Positions 17,400 through 26,664 of a stretch of 64,000 nt of DNA are shown here, piece after piece. The notes beneath the pieces were generated by a model. The model was given only the letters and a program-made list of their open reading frames with translations, made no database searches and had not been told where the DNA came from. The position numbers and the translations under genes are program-made. The stretch's first letter is position 1, and each line of letters begins with the position of its first letter. Source of the stretch: Terripilifer ovatus. GTDB taxonomy: Bacteria > Pseudomonadota > Alphaproteobacteria > Rhizobiales > Beijerinckiaceae. The DNA is taken from positions 62,001 through 126,000 of the forward strand of contig JARHVB010000027.1 of NCBI GenBank assembly GCA_029222685.1, in the 5' to 3' direction.

Positions 17400-18296
17400 A
17401 TGATCGACTGGGATGACGTTCGCTATTTTCTCGCCGTCGCGCGCGGAGGCTCGGTGCGGGCCGCCGCCGAGCGCCTCGGCGTGAACCACTCGACCGTGCT
17501 GCGCCGCATCGCCCAGCTCGAGGGACGGCTCGGGGTGCAGATGTTCGAAAAGCTGCCCGCGGGCTACCGCCTGACGGCTGCGGGCGAGGAGGTTCTCGAA
17601 TTCGCGGAGCAGATGGAAGCCTCGTCGCACCTGCTGGAGACACGCGTCTTCGGGCGCGACCAGGGCGTGCGCGGGCTGCTGCGGGTGACCCTGGCACCGC
17701 CGCTCGCGACCCATCTGCTGATGCCGGACTTCGCCGATTTCGCGCGTCTGCACCGCGACATCGAGATGGACATCCTGGCGTCCGGCGAGTTGGCAAATCT
17801 GACCAACCGGCAGGCCGACGTCGCAATCCGCGTCGTCTACGACCGCAAGACCCTGCCGCCCAATCTTCACGGCCTGAAGGGGCCGGAGGTGTCCGGCGGC
17901 GTCTACATGTCCCGCGACCTGCTGGCCGCGTGGCGCGCGGGAGCGCCTGATCCGATCCGGTGGATCGTCATCAGCATGCATGGAATTCCGGATTGGGCCA
18001 GCGCGGGTGAGGTGCGCACCGCGGGGGTTCCATTCAGGACCACGGACGCCGGGGCGCAGATCGCCGCCGTCCGGCAGGGGCTCGGGATCACGACGCTGCC
18101 GTGCTTCGTCGGCGATGCCGACCCGCACCTGGTGAGGGTGCCGGGCACCGGGCTGCACATCTACGGAACGCTCTGGCTTCTCACCCAGGGGGAAACACGC
18201 AAGACGAAGCGCGTGCGGCTCTTCACCGAGTTCGCATCGCGCAGGCTTGCCGCATATGCTCCGCTTCTCGCGGGGCTGTCCGTATCGCGCGACTGA
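17400..18296 (+). CDS. LysR-family transcriptional regulator
   Basis: A 298-residue LysR protein from ATG 17400 (MIDWDDVRYFLAVARGGSVR). The winged HTH is at residues 5-62 (AAAERLGVNHSTVLRRIAQLEGRLG), followed by a co-inducer domain. It is divergent from the SDR/reductase pair across 212 bases, the usual arrangement for LysR regulation of a neighbouring operon. A longer frame exists upstream, but the HTH begins directly at this ATG. Confidence 0.9.
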   Translation: MIDWDDVRYFLAVARGGSVRAAAERLGVNHSTVLRRIAQLEGRLGVQMFEKLPAGYRLTAAGEEVLEFAEQMEASSHLLETRVFGRDQGVRGLLRVTLAPPLATHLLMPDFADFARLHRDIEMDILASGELANLTNRQADVAIRVVYDRKTLPPNLHGLKGPEVSGGVYMSRDLLAAWRAGAPDPIRWIVISMHGIPDWASAGEVRTAGVPFRTTDAGAQIAAVRQGLGITTLPCFVGDADPHLVRVPGTGLHIYGTLWLLTQGETRKTKRVRLFTEFASRRLAAYAPLLAGLSVSRD

Positions 18297-18340
18297 CCCT
18301 GAGTTGTGCCGGGACTGCGACCCAATTGAAGGCTGCACTC

Positions 18341-18504
18341 ATGAACGATATCACATGGTCTCCCTCCGAAAAGAAGATCGCCCGCCGCGCGTTTGACGCA
18401 GCGCTCGATGCCGCACTGGCTACATGGAGGAAGCCAGCCTTGCCGGCCTGTCCGACGAGAAGCAGGAAGCCATTCGGCGTTTGCTGAAATTGAGGGAAGG
18501 TTAA
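18341..18504 (+). pseudogene. Internally deleted small hypothetical gene
   Basis: ATG 18341 opens MNDITWSPSEKKIARRAFDA, the usual start of a small alphaproteobacterial protein of about 100 residues. After about 27 codons the matching continuation appears in a different frame (YMEEASLAGLSDEKQEAIRR, stop at 18502-18504). The middle, where the family typically has an RRREIDELFDYR-like segment, is missing. The simplest reading is an internal out-of-frame deletion. The comparison is from memory of the family. Confidence 0.5.
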
Positions 18505-18611
18505 ACCGCGTTGCAATTGGTTCCGCAAGGCAGATCAGGCAGCGATGCCCCAATTTGATATGTATCTCTTGGTCAGCGCGCCCGGGGGACGGGCTGATTT
18601 TCAGGAAGCAG

Positions 18612-20117
18612 TCACGTCTCTTCCGTAAACGCGGCGCTGCGACCACGGCGGATCTGCGGCAGCAGGACGACCAGGCACATGGCTGCCGCTATGCCAAGCA
18701 TCGATATCGAAAGCGGGCTCTGGTAAAAGATCGCCATATCGCCGTCCGACAATAATAGCGCCCGGCGGAAGTGTTCCTCCATCAGCGGTCCGAGGATGAA
18801 GCCGAGAAGCAGCGGCGCTGCTTCAGCACGCATGCGCCAGAACAGGCAACCCACCAGCGTAAATCCGGCCGCGAAATATATCGGGAGCACCCGGTTTGAG
18901 ATGCTGTAAAGGCCGACGCAGCAGACCGTCAGGATGATGGGAAACAGGATCCAGTAATGCACCTGGATCAGCCGGACCCAGAGCGGAATGAGCGGCAGAT
19001 TCAGCACCACAAGCATCGCGTTGCCGATCCACATTGAGGCGATCAGGCCCCAGAATATCTCCGGGTTGGACACCATCACATAGGGACCGGGTGCGATGTT
19101 GTGCACCATCAGCGCGCCGATCATCAAGGCCATGACGCCGTTGCTTGGGATGCCCAATGTGAGCATCGGGATGAACGAAGTCTGGGCGCCAGCGTTATTG
19201 GCGGATTCCGGGCCGGCCAGCCCGGCGATCGCGCCATGACCGAATTCTTCGGGGGTTTTGGACAGGCGCTTTTCGATCGCATAGGAGGCGAAAGAGGAGA
19301 TCATCGCGCCGCCGCCCGGCAGGAGACCCAGCAGCGAACCGATCGCCGTCCCTCTCATGACCGGGAAAGCAGCCTGCCTGGCTTCCCTGCCGGTCATCCA
19401 GAGATTGCTGAAGGTGGGCGCCTCGACCTCGCGCGCCGTGTCTCCCCGGATATTGGTCAGGATGTCGGTGAATGCGAATAATCCCATCGCGACAGCGACA
19501 AATTCAATTCCCTCGGTGAGCGAGAATGAGCCGAATGTAAAGCGATAGGTGCCGCTGTTCACGTCGGCGCCGACAAGGCCGAGGATCAGCCCGGTCAGCA
19601 CCATCGCAACGCCTTTGATGAATGAGCCGTGCGCGAGAAGCGTCGCCGCGGTGAGGCCAAGCACCATCATGGCGAAGTACTCGACCGGCCCAAACAGAAA
19701 AGCCACTTCCGCAAGGGCAGGGGAAAACGCCGCGATCAGGATCGTGGCGACAGTTCCCGCAAAAAAAGATCCTAACGCCGCGATGGCAAGGGCGGCGCCG
19801 GCGCGGCCGTTGCGGGCCATCTGGTAGCCGTCGAGGCAGGAAACGATCGAGGACGATTCTCCGGGCAGATTGACGAGGATGGCGGTCGTCGAGCCGCCAT
19901 ACTGCGCGCCGTAGTAAATGCCGGCGATCATGATCAATCCGGTGACAGGCTCCAAGGAATACGTCAGCGGCAGAAGCATAGCGATCGTGGCGAGCGGCCC
20001 CAGCCCCGGCAGAATGCCGATGGCGGTTCCGACAAGGACGCCGACGAAACAGAATGAGAGATTATTCAGGGATAGCGCGGTGGCAAAGCCGATTTCGAGA
20101 TTGCTGAAAAAATTCAC
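18612..20117 (-). CDS. tctA: TctA-family permease of a tripartite tricarboxylate transporter
   Basis: A 501-residue integral membrane protein with about 11-12 hydrophobic segments. Family marks include GTAIGILPGLGPLATIAMLL (about 32-51), YYGAQYGGSTTAILVNLPGE (about 68-87) and the mirrored GLLPGGGAMISSFASYAIEK later. It forms the large subunit of a secondary importer for carboxylates, with TctB and the periplasmic TctC. It starts at GTG, four bases after tctB. Last gene of the leftward importer operon. Confidence 0.95.
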   Translation of the reverse strand: MNFFSNLEIGFATALSLNNLSFCFVGVLVGTAIGILPGLGPLATIAMLLPLTYSLEPVTGLIMIAGIYYGAQYGGSTTAILVNLPGESSSIVSCLDGYQMARNGRAGAALAIAALGSFFAGTVATILIAAFSPALAEVAFLFGPVEYFAMMVLGLTAATLLAHGSFIKGVAMVLTGLILGLVGADVNSGTYRFTFGSFSLTEGIEFVAVAMGLFAFTDILTNIRGDTAREVEAPTFSNLWMTGREARQAAFPVMRGTAIGSLLGLLPGGGAMISSFASYAIEKRLSKTPEEFGHGAIAGLAGPESANNAGAQTSFIPMLTLGIPSNGVMALMIGALMVHNIAPGPYVMVSNPEIFWGLIASMWIGNAMLVVLNLPLIPLWVRLIQVHYWILFPIILTVCCVGLYSISNRVLPIYFAAGFTLVGCLFWRMRAEAAPLLLGFILGPLMEEHFRRALLLSDGDMAIFYQSPLSISMLGIAAAMCLVVLLPQIRRGRSAAFTEET

Positions 20118-20121
20118 GGAT

Positions 20122-20583
20122 TCAAATCCCGATCATCGGCACGGGTATGCCGAGGAGATAGACAAAGACGACGTAGCAGAAGGCCAGAAGCCCCAGGCTG
20201 AGCGCAATGGCCCGCTTCACGGTAAAATGTTGCGAAGCACGCAGCGCAATGAAAACCTGGGCGGGAACAGCCACAGTAAGCCCCACTGTCAGAAGAAGGA
20301 ATGCAAAAACCAGCAATGATGCCGTAATCAGGATGATCGGCCAGAGCGGCAGGCTCCTGGCTTCTTCTCCGCCAAATAAAATACCTTTGATGAAGATCAC
20401 CAGGCCGATGACCGCCAGCAGGGTTCCCAGCATCAGGGGAAACAGGCCAGGACCCATGGCTGCAATGGTGCCCAGGTTGTATTGCAGGGACAATGCTGCC
20501 GTAAGCCCTCCGAACAAGGTGAAGAACAGTCCGGCCTCGATGTCGGCGTTTCTTTTTGGCATTGCAGGCACCACAAGCTCCAT
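20122..20583 (-). CDS. tctB: TctB-family small membrane subunit
   Basis: A 153-residue protein with four predicted membrane helices (FFTLFGGLTAALSL, FPLMLGTLLAVIGLVIFI, IILITASLLVFAFLLL and a C-terminal one), the usual size and topology for the TctB subunit. It sits between tctC (13-base gap) and tctA (4-base gap). An internal ATG ending at 20562 is an alternative start. Confidence 0.9.
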   Translation of the reverse strand: MELVVPAMPKRNADIEAGLFFTLFGGLTAALSLQYNLGTIAAMGPGLFPLMLGTLLAVIGLVIFIKGILFGGEEARSLPLWPIILITASLLVFAFLLLTVGLTVAVPAQVFIALRASQHFTVKRAIALSLGLLAFCYVVFVYLLGIPVPMIGI

Positions 20584-20596
20584 CGTGGTCTTAGAT

Positions 20597-21574
20597 TCAC
20601 TCGGGCTTCAGGCCGATGCTCTCAATAATGGATTTGCTCGTCGCCATCTCTTTCAGGAGATAGTCTTTCGCTGCCGCCGACGTACTTGCGATTGGTGTAA
20701 TGTTCTGTGCGGCCAGTTTGTCCTTGACGTCCTGCTGCGCGAATATTTCCGTCAGCGCGCCATTCAGCTTTTCGGTAATTGCAACGGGTGTTCCGGCGGG
20801 GGCGATCAGCGCCAGCCAGTTTTGATATTCGAAGCCCGGAACGGTCTGAGCAATCGCGGGAATCTGCTCTCTGCCGAGCGGCTCGGTGCCGGTATGGGCA
20901 AAGGCTTTCATTTTTCCGCTTTGCACGAAGGGGCGCACGGTTTCATAGCCCGAGAAGACCATATCGATAAAACCACCCGCGACATTGCTGAGGCTTTCAC
21001 CCGCGCCTTTGAAGGGGATGTCGCGGATCTTGATGCCGGCGCTTTTGTTCAAAAGGCCCAAAGCGAGCTGGGCGCCGGCGCCACGGCCCGAGGTTCCGGC
21101 TGTCAATTTGCCCGGGTTGGCCTTCGCATAGTCGATCAGCTCCTGAATATTCTTGAACGGCAGCTTGCTGCGAACACCCAGAACGAAGGGATAAGAGGTG
21201 AGAATGGAGACCGGGACGAACGCTTCCGTCTGATACGGAAGCTTGGAATACAGGAACGGATTATTGGCGATGGCGCCCGTCACAACCAGTAGCGTGTAGC
21301 CATCGGGCTTGGACTCCGCGAGCAATGCCGTTCCAATCACGGAGTTGCTGCCGGCATGATTTTCTTTGATGATCGGTTGCCCTAATTTCTGCGCCAGCTT
21401 GTCCGAGAATGCGGCCGCAACGGCATCGGTCCCACCGCCGGGTGCGTAGGGTATAATGAACTTGATCGGCTTGGTGGGGTAGGGCGCGTCCTCAGCAGCA
21501 GCGCATCTGACGGACACTCCCGACACTGCGGCAATGGCCGCCGACAGCGCCAGGGTGCGGATCATCTTTCCCAT
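20597..21574 (-). CDS. tctC: TctC/Bug-family periplasmic carboxylate-binding protein
   Basis: A 325-residue exported protein; the leader runs to about residue 27 (AAAEDAPYPT). YPTKPIKFIIPYAPGGGTDA and GTALLAESKPDGYTLL are the two conserved loops that hold carboxylates in Bug proteins. An AGGAGGAGAGA ribosome site precedes the ATG. First gene of the leftward importer operon and 110 bases from a palindrome shared with the divergent catabolic operon. The substrate is probably the acid activated by the CoA ligase at 22922. Confidence 0.95.
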   Translation of the reverse strand: MGKMIRTLALSAAIAAVSGVSVRCAAAEDAPYPTKPIKFIIPYAPGGGTDAVAAAFSDKLAQKLGQPIIKENHAGSNSVIGTALLAESKPDGYTLLVVTGAIANNPFLYSKLPYQTEAFVPVSILTSYPFVLGVRSKLPFKNIQELIDYAKANPGKLTAGTSGRGAGAQLALGLLNKSAGIKIRDIPFKGAGESLSNVAGGFIDMVFSGYETVRPFVQSGKMKAFAHTGTEPLGREQIPAIAQTVPGFEYQNWLALIAPAGTPVAITEKLNGALTEIFAQQDVKDKLAAQNITPIASTSAAAKDYLLKEMATSKSIIESIGLKPE

Positions 21575-21684
21575 TCTCTCCTCCTCGAAGGGACGTTTTT
21601 ATTTCTGGGCTATACCGAAAAGGCGCGCCCCACATTGTCCTGGACGGGTCCGGCCCGAATGGGCAGAAAGACACTAGCGGGCGA

Positions 21685-21698
21685 AGACAGCGTTGTCT
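21685..21698. promoter_or_regulatory. Probable operator of the LacI-type regulator (site 1)
   Basis: AGACAGCGTTGTCT, a 14-bp near-perfect palindrome with central CG typical of LacI-family operators. It lies between the divergent tctC and lacI-type genes and differs in one base from the perfect palindrome at 22887. Confidence 0.75.
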
Positions 21699-21798
21699 AT
21701 AGTGGTTTTCACCGTGTTTGTGCTTCTGCCCGTGATTTGCGTGGTAGAGATGCCAACGGCATCGATGCAGATATGAGACAAGCGACACACTGGAAGAC

Positions 21799-22824
21799 AT
21801 GAAGAACCCTACCTTGGTCGACGTCGCGAAGCAGGCGGGAGTTTCTCTCAGCACGGCGGCGCGCGTGCTTCGCAATTCCGACTATTCGGTCGATCCGGCT
21901 CTCCAGGAGAAGGTGAATGTCGCGGCAAAAGCCGTCGGCTACATTCCCAACCTTGTGGCAAGGCGGTTGCGTGGCGGCAAGCAGGGCGTCGTCGGGCTCG
22001 TCATCGGCGACATGCTGGATGCTCACTATGCGATGATCGCGGAAAGCGTTACGAAGCGAGCGGAGACCGCGCACTCCACCTTCGCCATCGTCTGCAACAT
22101 GCAGCGCGATCCGATGCTGGAAATCAAATATCTGCGCAAGCTGCTCGAGTATCGGGTCGACGGCATCATTCTGGCCGGCGGCGGCTTCGACCAGTGGACG
22201 CATCACAAGGCATTGGCGGAGACGATCGAAGAACTGAAGCGATCAGGCACGATCGTCACATCGCTCATGCCCAGAAACATAGAAATGCCAGTGTTTTCTG
22301 CCGATAATGCCGCAATCGGAATCACCAAGGCAAAATTCATTGTCGAGAAAGGCCATACGAAGATCGGCATTCTGCTGGGCCCCGCACGCAACGACATGAC
22401 CAAGGAGCGGATGCAGGCGATGACCAGTTACCTGTCGGGCTACATGGTCGATTATGCCATCGCCAATATTGAATCGACGCCTGAGGCCGGAGCCCACGGC
22501 GCCGCCGAAATGTTGGCCCGGAATCCGGATTTCAGTGCGTTGATCTGCGGCTCCGACGCAATTGCCTTCGGCGCGATAAGCTATCTTCGCGGTGAAGGCA
22601 TCGATATTCCCGGACGGATTTCCGTCATGGGGCTTGGGAATACGCGCCTCGCCACCTTGTGCACGCCGCAACTGACGACGGTTGAAATGAACTTCGACAG
22701 GGCGGGCAGCGCGGCGCTCGATTTCATCGCCTCCCATAGCGCGTCGTCTGTTGATGCGAGTGGAGAGGTGATCCCTCATTCACTCGTCATTCGAGAGTCG
22801 TTTGCCCAACTCAACGGTTCTTAA
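21799..22824 (+). CDS. LacI-family transcriptional regulator
   Basis: A 341-residue regulator. Residues 5-26 form the LacI HTH (TLVDVAKQAGVSLSTAARVL), the hinge ends NLVARRLRGGKQGVVGLVIG, and the rest is a periplasmic-binding-protein-like sensor domain (DFSALICGSDAIAFGAISYL; ISVMGLGNTRLATLCTPQLT). It lies between the importer and the CoA-ligase operon. Palindromes at 21685 and 22887 are probable binding sites, so it likely represses both until the pathway substrate, or its CoA ester, is present. Confidence 0.95.
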   Translation: MKNPTLVDVAKQAGVSLSTAARVLRNSDYSVDPALQEKVNVAAKAVGYIPNLVARRLRGGKQGVVGLVIGDMLDAHYAMIAESVTKRAETAHSTFAIVCNMQRDPMLEIKYLRKLLEYRVDGIILAGGGFDQWTHHKALAETIEELKRSGTIVTSLMPRNIEMPVFSADNAAIGITKAKFIVEKGHTKIGILLGPARNDMTKERMQAMTSYLSGYMVDYAIANIESTPEAGAHGAAEMLARNPDFSALICGSDAIAFGAISYLRGEGIDIPGRISVMGLGNTRLATLCTPQLTTVEMNFDRAGSAALDFIASHSASSVDASGEVIPHSLVIRESFAQLNGS

Positions 22825-22886
22825 AGCCTGTTCAAGGCATAAGCCGTTGCGCTCTTGACTGCCAAAATTTTCACATTTATCAAGTC

Positions 22887-22900
22887 AGACAACGTTGTCT
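22887..22900. promoter_or_regulatory. Probable operator of the LacI-type regulator (site 2)
   Basis: AGACAACGTTGTCT is a perfect 14-bp palindrome centred on CG, 21 bases ahead of the CoA-ligase ATG at 22922. It matches 13 of 14 bases of the site at 21685. It covers a TTG that could be mistaken for a start codon. Confidence 0.8.
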
Positions 22901-22921
22901 AAAATAACGACTGGCCCAATA

Positions 22922-25075
22922 ATGGATCCGAAATCCTTGCAGACCTCCAAAGCCTCGCAGACCGGCGCGTTTCCCGCACCAAAGACGATCGCGGTCGCGG
23001 GAGCCTCGGCTATCGAAGGTGGAAATTATTACGGCGCCAGAGTGCTTGCCAATCTCGTCGAAGGCGGCATCGACGCAACGATCTATCCGGTCAATCCCAG
23101 ACTGGCCGGCTCCAGACTGCTCGAGCTGCAGGTTTACGCATCGCTTTCAGATCTGCCGTCGACGCCCGACATGGTGTTTGTCGTGACGCCGGTAAAGTTC
23201 GTCATTCCGACGCTGGAAGAGGCGGCCGCACTGGGTGTGGGCATGAGCGTCGTGCTGGTGGCCGAAAGCGGCGGTGAAGACGAGCGGCGCAGATTTCGAG
23301 AGCGGATTGCCGAGATCGCCCGTACATCTCGAATGCGGATTATCGGGCCGAACTCGATGGGCGTCATGAATGGCAATCTGAGCTTGAATGGCAGCTTTGC
23401 ATCGGGAACCGCGGGAGGGCGTGTTCCACCCGGCAGCATCGCCTGTCTGTCGCAGAGCGGCGCGACGATTTCGGCCATGCTGCAATGGTTCGGCGATGCG
23501 ACCGTCGGCTTTTCCTGGCTGATCAGCACGGGAGACGAGAGCGCGACCGGCATGGAAGAACTGTTGCAGGCCATGGTCGAGGATCCGACTGTGCGCTCAA
23601 TCATGCTGTTCCTGGAGGGTGTCGGTGACGGCGCGGCCTTCCGGCGCGCGGCGCTGGGGGCGCGGTTGGCTGGAAAGCCGGTGACGCTGCTGCAGGTCGG
23701 CAAATCAGACAGAGGACGCGAGGCCGTTCAGTCCCATACCGGGCGCGTGGCCGGCACGCGCGAGGTCTTTGCCGCCGTGGCCGCGGAGACCGGCATCATC
23801 GAGACCGAGAGCTTTGAGGAATTCTTCAGTACCGGCCGCACGATGGCGCAGCGGCCGCAGCGCCCCGACAATCTGCCGCGCAACCGGCGTGCGGCGGTTG
23901 TCACCGTATCGGGCGGCGCCGCGTCGCTCGCTGCCGATCAGCTCGCGGCGGAGGGCTGGGATCTGGCCGACTTTTCGCGCTCGATGGTTGCCGCACTTGC
24001 ACAGTCTACAGGGCAGGCGGGCCTTCATAATCCAGCCGATATCGGCGGGGTGTGGCGAGCGCCTGAGAAGATAGGGCGTGCGATCGCCACGATTGCCGAA
24101 GACAGCAGCATCGACACGATCTTCATTTCACTGGGCGCCGGTGGCGTGTTTGCAGACGCGGTGGCGCGCGCGATCGTGTGCGCCGCCGCGGCCGTCACAC
24201 AGGATGTCTTCGTTGTCTGGGTCGGGATTTCGGCGCAGGTGAACAGCATCTTCGAGCGCGCCGGCATTCCCGCCTTTGGAGATTTTCCTCTGGCGCTCCG
24301 CGCAGCAGAGGCTGGCGCCAAATTTTCGGCAAGTCAGGCCGGCCGGAAGGATGCGGAAGACCTGATGCGTCTTCTCTCGACCGCGCCGGCAAGCATGCCG
24401 GCACATCGGGCGGCGGCGTCTCAGCACATCTGGACCGTGACGGAGGCTCTCGGCGATCTGCGGCAGGCCGGGCTTCCCTGCGCGCCGTTTGATGTCGCGG
24501 CTGCGCTTGATCCCAAGGACATCGCCGGGCGTGCCGAACGGATTGGATTTCCGGTTGTCTTAAAACTCAGTTCTCCCGACATGAACCATAAGTCCGACGA
24601 TGGCGGCGTCGCCATACGATTGTGCGACCAGGTAGCCGTAGAGGCCGCCGTCGCTGCTTTCCAGACGGTTGCTGCGCGCAAGCGGCTGACTGCGACGTCG
24701 GTCCTGGTTCAGAAGATGGAGCAGGGTGTCGAAATTCTTGTCGGCATCAAGCGCGACCCGTCGTTCGGGTCTGTTCTGGTTGTCGGTCTCGGCGGCACGC
24801 TGGCTGAACTGCATGCCGAAGTCGCCGCGGCCACCCTGCCGACCACGCCTTCTTTTTTACGCAAGCTGTTATCACGCAACAGCCGGTTGAACCTGTTGCT
24901 CGATGGCTATCGTGGCCAGCCGGCTGTGAACCGGGAGGCGCTGGTCTCGTTTCTTGCCGATGTCGCGCGCTGGGCGCTGAGCAAGGACGAGAGATTGCTG
25001 GAGGTGGATTTGAACCCGGTGATGATATCGGGCGAGCGAATATCGATCGTCGATGCACGGGCTGTATGGAACTAA
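22922..25075 (+). CDS. ADP-forming-type acyl-CoA synthetase (acetate-CoA ligase family)
   Basis: A 717-residue single-chain synthetase beginning at ATG 22922, just after the operator. Domain order: CoA-binding Rossmann domain (about 20-150; IAVAGASAIEGGNYYGAR), succinyl-CoA-ligase-like domain (IACLSQSGATISAML, SHTGRVAGTREVF) and a C-terminal ATP-grasp domain (FPVVLKLSSPDMNHKSDDGG, ILVGIKRDPSFGSVLVVGLG, LLEVDLNPVM). It activates a carboxylic acid to its CoA thioester with ATP. First gene of an operon with thiolase-like, DUF35 and enoyl-CoA hydratase genes, so it probably activates the acid imported by TctCBA. Confidence 0.9.
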   Translation: MDPKSLQTSKASQTGAFPAPKTIAVAGASAIEGGNYYGARVLANLVEGGIDATIYPVNPRLAGSRLLELQVYASLSDLPSTPDMVFVVTPVKFVIPTLEEAAALGVGMSVVLVAESGGEDERRRFRERIAEIARTSRMRIIGPNSMGVMNGNLSLNGSFASGTAGGRVPPGSIACLSQSGATISAMLQWFGDATVGFSWLISTGDESATGMEELLQAMVEDPTVRSIMLFLEGVGDGAAFRRAALGARLAGKPVTLLQVGKSDRGREAVQSHTGRVAGTREVFAAVAAETGIIETESFEEFFSTGRTMAQRPQRPDNLPRNRRAAVVTVSGGAASLAADQLAAEGWDLADFSRSMVAALAQSTGQAGLHNPADIGGVWRAPEKIGRAIATIAEDSSIDTIFISLGAGGVFADAVARAIVCAAAAVTQDVFVVWVGISAQVNSIFERAGIPAFGDFPLALRAAEAGAKFSASQAGRKDAEDLMRLLSTAPASMPAHRAAASQHIWTVTEALGDLRQAGLPCAPFDVAAALDPKDIAGRAERIGFPVVLKLSSPDMNHKSDDGGVAIRLCDQVAVEAAVAAFQTVAARKRLTATSVLVQKMEQGVEILVGIKRDPSFGSVLVVGLGGTLAELHAEVAAATLPTTPSFLRKLLSRNSRLNLLLDGYRGQPAVNREALVSFLADVARWALSKDERLLEVDLNPVMISGERISIVDARAVWN

Positions 25076-25095
25076 GCAAATTGGGAGGCAAGCCA

Positions 25096-26238
25096 GTGGC
25101 CGGCATGAGTATGAAAGCCTGCGTTACAGGGGTGGGCAATACCGAATATCGCAAGCAGATAAATCGTTCGGCCGAAGTCCTGGCGGTCGAGGCCGTCGTG
25201 GCGGCAGCGGCCGATGCAGGCATTGATCCGCAACAGATCGACGGGCTAATTCCATATCCCGGCCATATCGGCGACGACGTTATTCAGGCCGCGCTTTCGC
25301 TCAATCCGCGGTTTCGCGCAACCATCGATATGGGCGGCTGCGGCGCAGTCTCGGCGCTGCGGCTGGCGTCCATGGCGGTTCTGAGCGGCGCCGCCAATCA
25401 CGTGTTGCTGTTTCGCGGCCTCAAGGGCAGTTCTGGTGCGCGCAAGGCCGACCGTCCTTCCTTCCTGCCCGGACAGCCTTTCCGCCGGCACCTCGAATAT
25501 GTCTATGGAATGAACACACCAGCGCAGCGTTATGCCGTTTTGTGCCAGCGCTACAAGCATGAATACGGGCTCGACCGGCGCACTTTGGGGGAGATCGCGC
25601 TTGCCGCCCGCGCCCACGCCAATCTCAATCCGATCGCCCAGATGCATGGGCGCGACCTGACGATGGACGACTATCTCGCCGGCCGCATGATCGCCGATCC
25701 CTACACGCTGTTCGACTGCTGCCTCGAAACTGACGGTGCGAGCGCAGTCATTGTCTCGGCCCGCAACGACGCGCGCGATATCCGCATCCTTTCGGTCGCC
25801 GAGGGCCAGGGCGCATCTCCCGACGACACTTCGAACCGCGAACCCTTCCTCGATATAGGCCTGACACAGGCGGCCAACCGGGTATGGAACGATCTCGGCA
25901 TGGGACCGGAGGATATGGATGCGGCGATGATCTATGATTGCTTCACCTTCGAGGTGCTGCATCAGCTCGAGGAGGCGGGCTTCGCCGGGCACGGCGAAGG
26001 CGCTGCGTTGATTGCCGATGGCGGCATCCGGCTCGGCGGCAAGTTGCCGGTCAACACGCATGGCGGGATGCTGTCGGAAGCCCACCAGGCCGGCCTCAAT
26101 CACGTCGTCGAAGCGGTGCGGCAGTTGCGCGGCGAATGCGGCGCCCGTCAGGTCGAGAACGCCCGTCTCATCGCGGTAACCGGATGGGGACAGCTTGGGG
26201 ATGGAAGTTTCGCTGTTCTGGGAGGAAGGAATGTTTGA
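25096..26238 (+). CDS. Thiolase-family protein (SCP-x/lipid-transfer type)
   Basis: About 380 residues. GTG 25096 is preferred: GGGAGG lies seven bases ahead; an ATG at 25066 would overlap the ligase gene. Thiolase fold marks: TGVGNTEYRK near the start, DMGGCGAVSALRLASMAVLS (nucleophile-region Cys), LPVNTHGGMLSEAHQAG and the terminal VTGWGQLGDGSFAVL. Members of this branch act with a DUF35 partner, which is the next gene (8-base overlap), in cleaving or condensing acyl-CoA chains with side branches. The exact reaction is not deducible. Confidence 0.85.
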   Translation: MAGMSMKACVTGVGNTEYRKQINRSAEVLAVEAVVAAAADAGIDPQQIDGLIPYPGHIGDDVIQAALSLNPRFRATIDMGGCGAVSALRLASMAVLSGAANHVLLFRGLKGSSGARKADRPSFLPGQPFRRHLEYVYGMNTPAQRYAVLCQRYKHEYGLDRRTLGEIALAARAHANLNPIAQMHGRDLTMDDYLAGRMIADPYTLFDCCLETDGASAVIVSARNDARDIRILSVAEGQGASPDDTSNREPFLDIGLTQAANRVWNDLGMGPEDMDAAMIYDCFTFEVLHQLEEAGFAGHGEGAALIADGGIRLGGKLPVNTHGGMLSEAHQAGLNHVVEAVRQLRGECGARQVENARLIAVTGWGQLGDGSFAVLGGRNV

Positions 26239-26656
26239 ACTCGCTCAGATCCCGGTGCCGGATCTTACGGACGAAACCTTTGCGCCGTTCTGGCAAGGCA
26301 CGCGCGATCACAAGCTGAGGATCCAGAGGTGCTGCGACTGCAAGACACATCGCTGGCCGCCGCGCATCACCTGCCGAAGCTGCCGGTCGACGAACGTCGA
26401 ATGGGTGGCCGTTGAGCCGCGCGGGACGCTTTATACCTATACGATCGTCGGCCGCCCGACAGCGAAGGGGTTTTCTACGACGCCATATGTCGTCGGCTTT
26501 GTCGCGCTCGACGCAGTCCCGCATGTCCGCATCATCGGCAATGTCGTCGATGTCGATCCTTCCGCTCTGACGATCGGCATGGCGCTTAACGGGCGGTTCG
26601 TCACCGCCGGACCGAACGATGAAATGACGCTTATCCACTGGTCGCCAGCCAAGTGA
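26231..26656 (+). CDS. DUF35 zinc-ribbon/OB-fold protein, thiolase partner
   Basis: A 141-residue protein from ATG 26231 (GGAGGAAGG just upstream; overlaps the thiolase stop). An N-terminal zinc ribbon has Cys34/Cys37 and Cys48/Cys51 in CCDCKTHRWPPRITCRSC, followed by an OB-fold (GTLYTYTIVGRPTAKGF). DUF35 proteins bind acyl-CoA and form complexes with SCP-x-type thiolases or hydratases; the adjacency here fits that. Confidence 0.9.
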   Translation: MFELAQIPVPDLTDETFAPFWQGTRDHKLRIQRCCDCKTHRWPPRITCRSCRSTNVEWVAVEPRGTLYTYTIVGRPTAKGFSTTPYVVGFVALDAVPHVRIIGNVVDVDPSALTIGMALNGRFVTAGPNDEMTLIHWSPAK

Positions 26657-26664
26657 GAAAAAAG

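Noticed and set aside
22895-22921. TTG start for the acyl-CoA synthetase
   Set aside because: It lies inside the perfect operator palindrome; ATG 22922 is more natural.
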